A stretch of DNA of 12,519 bases, taken from contig JAKADJ010000041.1 of NCBI GenBank assembly GCA_021820645.1, forward strand, positions 1 to 12,519. Reading direction: 5' to 3'. Made by a program: the position numbers and the translations under genes. Source of the stretch: Bacillota bacterium. GTDB taxonomy: Bacteria; Bacillota_E; Sulfobacillia; Sulfobacillales; Sulfobacillaceae. The notes under the pieces are model-generated. The model saw only the letters and a list, made by a program, of their open reading frames with translations, did no database searches and was not told the origin of the DNA. This document shows positions 6,712-12,519 of the stretch, piece by piece; within the stretch, counting starts at the first letter, position 1; each line of letters starts with the position of its first letter.

Positions 6712-6725
6712 TTTAATACATTAAA
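6712..6725. promoter_or_regulatory. 14-bp AT-rich dyad in a divergent intergenic region
   Basis: TTTAAT-AC-ATTAAA is a perfect inverted repeat with a 2-base spacer. It lies between the minus-strand hypothetical gene (start 6659) and the phosphatase gene (start 6751), in 91 bases that must hold promoters for both directions. It is the most AT-rich spot of this GC-rich stretch. It could be an operator, or back-to-back -10 elements of divergent promoters. I found no convincing -35 box on either strand. Confidence 0.35.
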
Positions 6726-6750
6726 AGATAAAGGTGGACCGATCCCCAGC

Positions 6751-7383
6751 ATGCAAATCATCCTTTTACGCCACGCAGAGACCTTATGGAATCAGGATGG
6801 GCGCTGGCAAGGCCATACCGACGTACCTCTAAGTCCCACAGGCCTGGCCCATGTTCAGGCATCTGCTCGCTACGCCAAAGGTTGGAGTGCGGGATTAAGC
6901 CAGGTGTATGCGTCGGATTTGACCCGTGCCTTGACCACGGCCGAAGAAATATTTCCAGAATGGCGACATCGCATGATCATCGATGCGCGTCTGCGCGAGA
7001 TTCACTTGGGTGACTGGGAAGGCAAGAACCGCGACGCAATTATCGAGGCGTACGCACAAACCCTTAATGAGTTTGATCGCACAGAACATGTTCGGGCGCC
7101 GGGCGGCGAATCGTTTCGGGATTCACGGGAACGTGTCTTGGCCTGGTATCGAGACGAGGCCGCCAACTGGGGCCAGGACGACCGGATTGTCGTAGTGGCG
7201 CATGGGGGTACCATTAAGGCGCTACTTTTTGCGTTAATCCCGGAGCTCCCGGGAGCCCTACGTAAACACTTCCGAGTGGGTAACCTGTCGGTCTCCGTGT
7301 TGGAAGCCTCACCGACCCGCATCGAGGTCCTCCATTGGAATCTTCCCATTGAGGGATATAGCCCGGGTCATCTCGGTGATTGA
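6751..7383 (+). CDS. Histidine phosphatase (phosphoglycerate mutase-like, CobC/PhoE type)
   Basis: A 210-residue enzyme of histidine phosphatase branch 1, which transfers or removes phosphate through a phospho-His intermediate in the cytoplasm. Catalytic residues: LLRHAETLWN (Arg7, nucleophile His8), ASDLTRALTTAE (Arg59), LREIHLGDWEG (Glu83, proton donor) and VVAHGGTIKALL (second His151). Length and motif spacing fit broad-specificity phosphatases and alpha-ribazole-phosphate phosphatase better than true phosphoglycerate mutase, which carries a longer insertion. The substrate cannot be set from sequence. The ATG at 6751 has AAAGGTGG (6730-6737) as the nearest SD, about 13 bases away, which is longer than ideal. 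It is the first gene of the second operon, and its 3' end overlaps the dinG-type gene. No cobalamin genes are nearby to support a CobC role. Confidence 0.88.
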   Translation: MQIILLRHAETLWNQDGRWQGHTDVPLSPTGLAHVQASARYAKGWSAGLSQVYASDLTRALTTAEEIFPEWRHRMIIDARLREIHLGDWEGKNRDAIIEAYAQTLNEFDRTEHVRAPGGESFRDSRERVLAWYRDEAANWGQDDRIVVVAHGGTIKALLFALIPELPGALRKHFRVGNLSVSVLEASPTRIEVLHWNLPIEGYSPGHLGD

Positions 7384-10090
7384 CCAGGGATTTGTTGTCG
7401 TCGATTGCGAGACTACGGGACTCAATCCTCTTTACGACCGCGTGATTCAAGTCGCGCTGTTGAAGTGGCTGCCTACGGGAGAAACGGCGAAAAATTTTTT
7501 TATAAACCCGGATCGCGACATTCCCGATCCCATCTTAATTTTGACGGGCCTTCGCGACGTCGATTTCACTCAATGCCCAAGCCTCGACGCCGTGATGCCG
7601 GAGATTACTCAATTTATCGGCCAGTTGCCCATTGTCGGCCACAACGTCGGATTTGATCGCGAATTTTTGGAACGCGGTGGCCTGTTTGTAAAAGACAGCA
7701 TCGACACCCTGGAATGGGCCCGCGTGGCCTTCCCGTTAGAGCCTAGTTACCGTTTAAGTGAACTCGTGACCGAGGCGGGCACCGGATCCTTTCATGACGC
7801 ACGATTTGATGTGCAAGCGACCCGCGATTTGGTCTTTTTAATCCGTCAGCGCTTGGGCGAGCTACCCGTATCGGTGCGGGCCGACCTAGCGTTTTTACTC
7901 GGCCAGGAGTGGGACTGGTGGCACGTTATAACGGCTAATCAAAACTTAGCCTCGCGATTGGATCAATGGGAGAGGGAATCCAATCCCCCGGAGACGTTGC
8001 CGGTCTGGTCGCACCAGGAAACGAGCGACGAATGGATGGGACGGACAGGCCCTATTGCCCAGAAATTGGTCGGTTTTGAGAGCCGCGATAGCCAATTCCA
8101 GATGGCCCGTGCCATCGAGACCGCGATCGAAGAACAATCCATTTTGATGGTAGAGGCCGGTACCGGCACCGGTAAGAGTGTAGCCTATCTCACACCGATG
8201 ATTTTAGAGGCCGGCAAGCGGGGGGCTCGTGTGCTGGTGGCCACCCATACCCTAGCCCTGCAAGAACAGTTATGGACCAAGGATCTGCCCATGGTGGCGA
8301 GTGAGACCCCGCTCCATACCGCCGTGCTGAAAGGCCGCGGTCGTTACCTCTGTCTCTTAAAACTCGACGAAATGCGCCACGATGTGACAGCGCTTAATAC
8401 ACCGCGCGAGGATCGCCTGGCCATAGCGGCACTCCTTACCTTTACCGTGTGGTCGAGTAGCGGTGACTTCGACGCCTTTAATCCCCGCTCCGCTACCGCC
8501 CGAAGGCGATGGCAGGACGTCGTTGCTGAACGCCACGCATGTGCCGGAGCTCGCTGTCCGTTCGCAGGGGCCTGCTATCTACGGCAGAGCAAGCGACTTG
8601 CAGAGTCGAGCCACTTGGTGGTGATTAACCACGCATTGCTCGCAACGCACTTACAACAGGGCGGGGTACTTCCCGCGTTTGACTACGTCGTCATCGACGA
8701 AGCCCACCATTTCGCTGATGTCGTGGAGCGTACCCTCGGGATGAGCCTAGACATTGCCGAATTCATCCAACAGGTCGAAGACGCCGATCAAGGCCGGCAT
8801 GGAATTTTCCAGCGCTTGCCCCAACATCCCGACCTGCAACCCGGGATCGAGGCCCTACGGCATCAAATGCGGATTAGCGTTACCCTGCTGTGGCAAATCA
8901 ATAGTATCCTAACCCAAGACCTAGCGAGGACCGACACCAAAGCGACATCAAGACGTGTAACCAAAGCCCTATGGCAACACTGGGAAGGCCAGCAAATTCG
9001 GGACTTGTTGGGAGCGATTCACACCACGTTTCAGGCCGGTACCCAACTAGCACACGACTCTATGGCCCAAGCCGAGGCACTCTTTGGAGACCTGGTTCAA
9101 GAAGATGTGGTGTGGTTGCGATTCCGCAAGTGGGCGGAAGACCTCTTGCAATTGGCCGATCAATTCGGTTTTTGGGGATTACCCGAATCCGATTGGGTCT
9201 CGTGGTGGGAAGTTGCTCGGAGCGGACCCACTCCCACCATGCGGCTACGACGGGCACCCATTGACGTCGCAGACTTTTTAAAAAATACTCTTTGGGAGTC
9301 GCTACAAGCCGCCGTCTTGACCTCGGCCACCCTTAGTATCGGCGGCAACTTCCGCTATTATCAAGCCCGGCTTGGGATCCCGAAAAGGCGTTTAGCCACC
9401 CTAACCCTTCCGACCCCATTTGACGTCCACCATCATGCCCAACTGTTGCTGCCAACTGACCTACCTCCGGTTAGCGATCCGGCATTTACCAGCGTGATCA
9501 GCGAGTTTTGCATGGAAGCCGCAGAGAGATTACAGGGGAGAACCTTGGTTCTCTTCACCTCCAACCAAATGCTCCGCGATACCAACGCCCTAATCCGTGA
9601 ACGATTGGGTCGACACGGGATACAGGTGATTGCACAAAATATCGATGGCACGGGCCCGCGGGTTGTAGAACAATTCCGTCGCACTGAAAAGGCGGTACTT
9701 CTCGGTAGCGCAAGTCTTTGGGAGGGTGTGGATATCCCGGGCCCCGCCTTATCGCTCGTGATTATGGTGCGATTGCCGTTCGCTAATCCCAGCGACCCCA
9801 TGGAAGAAGCCCGACGCGAGCGGATAGAATCTCAAGGTCAGTCCGCGTTTTATCAACATGGGCTGCCTCACGCGATATTGAGATTCCAACAGGGATTTGG
9901 TAGGTTGTTACGAACGCACCAGGACCAGGGCTTGGTGGCAGTCTTGGATGGGCGAATTCTGGCCGAGCGCACCCGCTATGGCCGCCAATTTATTGCGGCA
10001 TTACCAGGCCCAACTATTGCGAGATTACCGAAGTGGGATATTCTAGAGGTCATTACACGATTCGGTTCCAATCAGGGCATAGGAGGTTAA
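7349..10090 (+). CDS. dinG: DinG-family DNA helicase with N-terminal DEDDh exonuclease domain
   Basis: A 913-residue superfamily 2 (XPD/DinG) protein for DNA repair or replication restart. Residues about 14-170 are a DnaQ-like 3'-5' exonuclease with all DEDDh residues: VVVDCETTG (Asp19, Glu21), GHNVGFDREF (Asp103) and HDARFD (His149, Asp154). The helicase follows: Walker A GTGTGKS (271-277), ATHTLALQEQL (motif Ia), KGRGRYLC (Cys335), then Cys398, Cys403 and Cys409 in the HACAGARCPFAGACY stretch, DEAH (450-453), TSATL (658-662), GSASLWEGVDIPG (786-798) and QGFGRLLR (848-855). The four Cys fit the 4Fe-4S cluster of DinG/XPD, which several Firmicute exonuclease-helicase fusions have lost. The start is uncertain: TTG 7349 has only weak GGAA upstream and overlaps the phosphatase by 35 bases; GTG 7376 would give a 904-residue protein starting just before the first exonuclease strand. 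The stop is followed at once by surE. Confidence 0.93.
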   Translation: MRDIARVISVIDQGFVVVDCETTGLNPLYDRVIQVALLKWLPTGETAKNFFINPDRDIPDPILILTGLRDVDFTQCPSLDAVMPEITQFIGQLPIVGHNVGFDREFLERGGLFVKDSIDTLEWARVAFPLEPSYRLSELVTEAGTGSFHDARFDVQATRDLVFLIRQRLGELPVSVRADLAFLLGQEWDWWHVITANQNLASRLDQWERESNPPETLPVWSHQETSDEWMGRTGPIAQKLVGFESRDSQFQMARAIETAIEEQSILMVEAGTGTGKSVAYLTPMILEAGKRGARVLVATHTLALQEQLWTKDLPMVASETPLHTAVLKGRGRYLCLLKLDEMRHDVTALNTPREDRLAIAALLTFTVWSSSGDFDAFNPRSATARRRWQDVVAERHACAGARCPFAGACYLRQSKRLAESSHLVVINHALLATHLQQGGVLPAFDYVVIDEAHHFADVVERTLGMSLDIAEFIQQVEDADQGRHGIFQRLPQHPDLQPGIEALRHQMRISVTLLWQINSILTQDLARTDTKATSRRVTKALWQHWEGQQIRDLLGAIHTTFQAGTQLAHDSMAQAEALFGDLVQEDVVWLRFRKWAEDLLQLADQFGFWGLPESDWVSWWEVARSGPTPTMRLRRAPIDVADFLKNTLWESLQAAVLTSATLSIGGNFRYYQARLGIPKRRLATLTLPTPFDVHHHAQLLLPTDLPPVSDPAFTSVISEFCMEAAERLQGRTLVLFTSNQMLRDTNALIRERLGRHGIQVIAQNIDGTGPRVVEQFRRTEKAVLLGSASLWEGVDIPGPALSLVIMVRLPFANPSDPMEEARRERIESQGQSAFYQHGLPHAILRFQQGFGRLLRTHQDQGLVAVLDGRILAERTRYGRQFIAALPGPTIARLPKWDILEVITRFGSNQGIGG
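10081..10086 (+). promoter_or_regulatory. SD of surE
   Basis: AGGAGG ends 5 bases before ATG 10092 and lies inside the last codons of the dinG-type gene. This fixes the surE start and supports co-translation from one mRNA. Confidence 0.8.
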
Positions 10091-10091
10091 T

Positions 10092-10853
10092 ATGAGAATT
10101 TTACTCACCAACGATGATGGAATCCATGCGACGGGCATTGGCTGTTTAAGACGTGCCTTACAGTCTCAGCACGAGGTCTTCGTGGTGGCCCCGGAAAAGG
10201 AGCAAAGTGCCATGAGTCATGCCATCACGATGCATAAGCCCTTGCATGCCCGAGACATGGATTATGAAGGGGCTCGTGGCTGGTCGGTCAACGGAACCCC
10301 TGCCGATTGCGCCAAACTGGCACTCGAAGCCTTGCTTGGGGAACCACCCGACCTGTTGTTATCCGGGATTAATCACGGAGCCAACCTAGGCCGGGACGTC
10401 TTTTACTCAGGAACCGTGTCCGCGGCTATGGAAGGGATGTTTCTAGGGGTGCCGTCGATCGCTTTGTCCTACAATGGCAAGGATGCTACGGGACTGGAAT
10501 GGGCGGCCAACTTTGTGGCGTGGTGGATCGCCAGCGAACACTTTACCCTCCCGCCCCAAGGTATTCTTTACAACGTTAACTTCCCCAACTTGGCCGCGGG
10601 AATGCCATCGACTTTGATGAGGGTAGGGCTCGGCCGACGGGAATATAATAACGACTTTCACCGGAGAATGGACCCCCGCGGCAAAGAGTATTACTGGCTC
10701 GCGGGCAAGCCCTTTGACGACGTGCGTGATCCCCACACCGATGTCGGGGCTTTGTCAGGCGGAGTCATAACGTTAACGGCACTGGACATGGACGTAGTCG
10801 CCGCCAACTTTTCCGCAATGGATCGGATTGACCTGCCACCGACATTTGCTTGA
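10092..10853 (+). CDS. surE: 5'-nucleotidase SurE
   Basis: SurE removes phosphate from nucleoside 5'- and 3'-monophosphates and is a metal-dependent cytoplasmic enzyme tied to stationary-phase survival. The 253-residue protein has the usual length and all active-site blocks: ILLTNDDG (Asp8, Asp9), VVAPEKEQSAMSHAIT (Ser39), SVNGTPADC, and SGINHGANLGRDVFYSGTVSAAMEG (Asn94 as metal ligand). The C-terminal part (RRMDPRGKEYYWL, GVITLTALDMD) matches the dimer-swapped tail of the family. The start ATG lies one base after the dinG stop, with a near-perfect SD. The stop at 10851-10853 is followed by 73 bases before the SASP gene. With NDK and the oxopurine phosphorylase it adds to the nucleotide-recycling character of the region, although it belongs to a different operon. 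The call is firm. Confidence 0.96.
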   Translation: MRILLTNDDGIHATGIGCLRRALQSQHEVFVVAPEKEQSAMSHAITMHKPLHARDMDYEGARGWSVNGTPADCAKLALEALLGEPPDLLLSGINHGANLGRDVFYSGTVSAAMEGMFLGVPSIALSYNGKDATGLEWAANFVAWWIASEHFTLPPQGILYNVNFPNLAAGMPSTLMRVGLGRREYNNDFHRRMDPRGKEYYWLAGKPFDDVRDPHTDVGALSGGVITLTALDMDVVAANFSAMDRIDLPPTFA

Positions 10854-10877
10854 CCTTAGATTGCTGAACTAATACCC

Positions 10878-10907
10878 GAATCGGGGGTCGGTGATAGGGA
10901 TATGCTA
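10878..10907 (+). promoter_or_regulatory. Possible sigma-G/F-type promoter for the SASP gene
   Basis: GAATC (10878-10882) resembles the -35 box GHATR at 4 of 5 positions. TATGCTA (10901-10907), 18 bases on, resembles the forespore -10 CATAMTA at 5 of 7. Transcription would begin near 10914, giving a short leader before ATG 10927. A forespore promoter is expected for an SASP gene, but the match is weak and was found because it was looked for. Confidence 0.28.
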
Positions 10908-10926
10908 CCCCTGGGGGGTGGCCACC

Positions 10927-11136
10927 ATGGGTGACACGCAGCGACCGTTACTTCCTAAGGCCGAAAAAGCATTGGATCGGCTCAAGTATGAAGTGGCGGA
11001 AGACCTCGGCTTAGATGATGCTATCGACCAAAAGGGATGGGCCAACATGACCACCCGACAAGTTGGCAAAATTGGCGGCACGATGGTAAAACGTCTCATC
11101 AAACGTGGGGAACAAGCCCTCTCCGAAGAAGATTGA
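10927..11136 (+). CDS. Small acid-soluble spore protein, alpha/beta type
   Basis: SASPs coat spore DNA in the forespore, protect it against heat, UV and chemicals, and are degraded at germination. This 69-residue protein shows the two family helices: ALDRLKYEVAEDLGL (15-29), with the GPR protease site expected around YEVAED, and the TTRQVGKIGG-TMVKRLI region (42-58). The GWANMTTRQVGKIGG wording is that of clostridial-type SASPs rather than Bacillus SspA/B. I chose ATG 10927 because it gives the family length and has a G-rich GGGGTGG sequence 7 bases upstream. In-frame GTGs at 10918 and 10891 would add residues unlike the family, and 10891 would precede the candidate promoter start. The gene stands alone, followed by a strong hairpin terminator. 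It is the best evidence in the window that the host forms endospores. Confidence 0.9.
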   Translation: MGDTQRPLLPKAEKALDRLKYEVAEDLGLDDAIDQKGWANMTTRQVGKIGGTMVKRLIKRGEQALSEED

Positions 11137-11140
11137 TTGC

Positions 11141-11172
11141 GACACCGGCCTTCTCATCGAGAGGCCGGTGTC
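11141..11172 (+). terminator. Intrinsic terminator hairpin after the SASP gene
   Basis: GACACCGGCC (11141-11150) pairs perfectly with GGCCGGTGTC (11163-11172). Past a bulged T, TCTC (11152-11155) pairs with GAGA (11159-11162), leaving an ATC loop. The stem is long and GC-rich and starts 4 bases after the stop codon. The following ATATTTAA is only moderately U-rich, so release may be less than complete. Confidence 0.8.
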
Positions 11173-11240
11173 ATATTTAAGCCCTATGCTCTATACCTTG
11201 AAGAAAGGGGATAAGCCTGCCGGAACAAGGGGTGTTTTTT

Positions 11241-11597
11241 GTGCAAATTGGAGCCATTTGGCGCGGAGTCGCACTCGGATTGGTCGTGGCCGGGGCGCTT
11301 GCCTTGATTCTTGCTTTTCTTGCCACCCACGTCGCATTTAACCCGGCCATGGGATCCGCGGCGATTTGGGCCGCCTCGGGGTTGACCATGTTTTTCACCG
11401 GATTGGTTACGGGACGACTAGCCGACGCTACGGCATGGCTTCACGGTGGGTTAGCGGCGCTGATGTTGAGCCTAATCGGCACCGCCTTGGCCGAAACCGT
11501 TCACATCTATAATGGGCATGGCCTATGGCTTTCGCTCGGCGTGTCAGTAGGGATAGGATGCATCGGGGGCGCGGTCGGAACATCGAGTCGTTATTGA
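11241..11597 (+). CDS. Small four-helix membrane protein, TIGR04086/YrzE-like
   Basis: A 118-residue integral membrane protein with four predicted helices, at about 9-30, 38-58, 66-85 and 95-115, separated by very short loops. The pattern FFTGLVTGRLADATAWLHGG followed later by IGCIGGAVGTS resembles the TIGR04086 (YrzE-like) family of spore-forming Firmicutes, where the motifs G-x-x-x-G-R and W-L-H-G-G and a C-terminal G-G-x-x-G recur. No molecular function is established for the family. The start is GTG 11241, with AAGGGG (11227-11232) 8 bases upstream; the GTG at 11232 would overlap its own SD. It lies 68 bases after the SASP terminator, and I see no clear promoter there. The assignment is by pattern and moderate. 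Confidence 0.75.
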   Translation: MQIGAIWRGVALGLVVAGALALILAFLATHVAFNPAMGSAAIWAASGLTMFFTGLVTGRLADATAWLHGGLAALMLSLIGTALAETVHIYNGHGLWLSLGVSVGIGCIGGAVGTSSRY

Positions 11598-11731
11598 CCA
11601 TTCGAACCGGCTTTTGTAGACGCTCCTTTTGCGGATCCTTGGATCTCGTCAGCCATGGTAGCATGACGCATCTAACAAAGAATAAAATTCCATAATTTGG
11701 TGCATCCTATTAACAGGAAGGATGATACCAG
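11598..11731 (+). promoter_or_regulatory. Intergenic leader of the LysM gene, with -10-like box and SD hairpin
   Basis: The first part holds no recognisable terminator. TAAAAT at 11683-11688 matches the -10 consensus at 5 of 6 positions, but no good -35 lies 16-18 bases upstream. It is flanked by an AAATT-CCAT-AATTT repeat (11685-11698). CATCCT (11703-11708) can pair with AGGATG (11719-11724), which overlaps the SD of the downstream gene. All of this is weak. Confidence 0.3.
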
Positions 11732-12519
11732 ATGGGATATAGTACCGCAAATCTGCTTGCCGCCCTGTTATCGTTAGCGCTTGTGAGCCATGGAACTCCC
11801 GCTGACCCGATTCTCACTGCGAACTCGCCAGGAATCATGGTGGCTCAATTTCAATCAGAGCTGCTTGGCCTCGGGTACGATCCGGGCCCGATCAGCGGTC
11901 AGATGACGCCCGAGACCCTGATGGCTGCCGCGTCGTTTGCCACCCAGTATGGGCTGTCGCCCAAGAAAACCATTGTGGCCGAGGCCGCCGCCCGTTTTCA
12001 ACAGGCCACCACTTCGCCCGGACGTTGGAGCGCAGCGCTAACGCTTAATGCTCAGGTCTGGTTGCAACGCTGGCATTTATATGCAGGCCCGCTATCGGGT
12101 CGTCTCAATGCGGCGACTCAAACCGCGCTCACCACGTTCTTAAAACAGATGTCACTTTCCACTAAATCTTTCACCGCCAGTGATCTTCGCCTTTTGATGC
12201 ACTTGGAAACCATTCGACTCGCTTATAACAATGACTGGGTATATCATGCGGAACCAGGGGATTCTTTATCCCAAATCGCATTTAGCCTGCAGATGCCGGA
12301 GTCCAAGCTTAAAGCACTCAATCCCGAACACCAGGGAGTACTGTGGGTGAATCAAGTGGTGAAATGGCACGGATCACCAAAGACCACCACAAAAGTGTTG
12401 CCTGCGCCCAAAACCACGAGTACGCCGCCATCTTCTGCCTCGACCACACCCGCACCGATTTCGACCGGGGTCTTGAGTAATATTAGGCCCGTGGCGGCTC
12501 TGGTTATTTTGAACCCGAC
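11732..12519 (+). CDS. Secreted peptidoglycan-binding/LysM protein (3'-truncated)
   Basis: The frame is open from ATG 11732 to the window edge (262 codons), so the C-terminal part is missing. Residues 1-24 form a signal peptide: a short hydrophobic core (ANLLAALLSLALVS) but no basic residue before it, and possible cleavage after HGTPA. Then come a peptidoglycan-binding repeat (MVAQFQSELLGLGYDPGPISGQMTPETL region, 36-75), a second, more diverged one (LNAQVWLQRWHLYAGPLSGRLNAATQTAL, 105-133), and a LysM domain (VYHAEPGDSLSQIAF to VNQVVKW, 170-212). A Pro/Thr/Ser linker (214-245) leads into an unseen domain starting GVLSNIRPVAALVI. It should attach to the cell wall or spore cortex. The missing end could be catalytic (hydrolase or deacetylase), but nothing visible decides this. 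An AGGAAGGA SD ends 9 bases before the ATG. No Cys is present, as expected for an exported protein. Confidence 0.85.
   Translation, partial: MGYSTANLLAALLSLALVSHGTPADPILTANSPGIMVAQFQSELLGLGYDPGPISGQMTPETLMAAASFATQYGLSPKKTIVAEAAARFQQATTSPGRWSAALTLNAQVWLQRWHLYAGPLSGRLNAATQTALTTFLKQMSLSTKSFTASDLRLLMHLETIRLAYNNDWVYHAEPGDSLSQIAFSLQMPESKLKALNPEHQGVLWVNQVVKWHGSPKTTTKVLPAPKTTSTPPSSASTTPAPISTGVLSNIRPVAALVILNP

Noticed and set aside
10875..10885. CCCGAATCGGG palindrome as the surE terminator
   Set aside because: The stem is only four to five pairs with a minimal loop and is followed by G-rich sequence, not a T-tract.
11428..11664. 78-codon minus-strand frame over the membrane protein and the following gap
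   Set aside because: It is highly basic with no motif and no SD, and runs antisense to clear transmembrane coding sequence.

Overview
The window looks like a chromosomal segment of an endospore-forming, Gram-positive bacterium. An alpha/beta-type small acid-soluble spore protein (SASP) gene is present, GTG and TTG starts are frequent, and Shine-Dalgarno (SD) sequences of the GAGGAGG type are strong. The proteins look like those of deep-branching thermophilic Firmicutes, and Sulfobacillus is my best guess. That guess rests on overall impression, not on a marker gene. I see no mobile elements, CRISPR arrays, rRNA or tRNA genes. Almost all the DNA is coding and nearly all genes lie on the + strand.

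Region 1 (1-6330) is a tight co-directional run that reads as one operon: speD (5' end outside the window), ndk, a membrane-anchored metallophosphoesterase, an MTA-phosphorylase-family enzyme, an S-adenosylhomocysteine hydrolase (SAHH)-family enzyme, an MTA/SAH deaminase-type amidohydrolase, a hotdog-fold thioesterase and a PHP-domain metallohydrolase. Gaps are 6-31 bases, and the last three genes overlap. The theme is recycling of S-adenosylmethionine (SAM) by-products. SpeD feeds polyamine synthesis, which releases 5'-methylthioadenosine (MTA); methyltransferases release S-adenosylhomocysteine (SAH). The phosphorylase has the 6-oxopurine motif TNFAAG instead of the adenine-type Asp pair. The hydrolase is of the archaeal type. 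A deaminase sits next to both. The simplest reading is a deamination-first salvage route: MTA to methylthioinosine to hypoxanthine plus methylthioribose-1-phosphate, and SAH to S-inosylhomocysteine to inosine plus homocysteine. This resembles the pathway described in Methanocaldococcus.

Region 2 (6327-6750) holds a lone minus-strand gene for an unrecognised 110-residue protein. Its stop codon interlocks with that of the PHP gene in a shared TTAA. A 91-base divergent intergenic region follows, with a 14-bp AT-rich dyad and a hairpin that would mask the minus gene's SD.

Region 3 (6751-10853) is a second + strand operon: a histidine phosphatase, a DinG-type helicase carrying both a DEDDh exonuclease domain and four candidate Fe-S cysteines, and the nucleotidase SurE.

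Region 4 (10854-12519) holds the SASP gene with a possible forespore promoter and a strong terminator hairpin, a small four-helix membrane protein of the TIGR04086/YrzE type, and the 5' part of a secreted protein with two peptidoglycan-binding repeats and a LysM domain that runs off the window.
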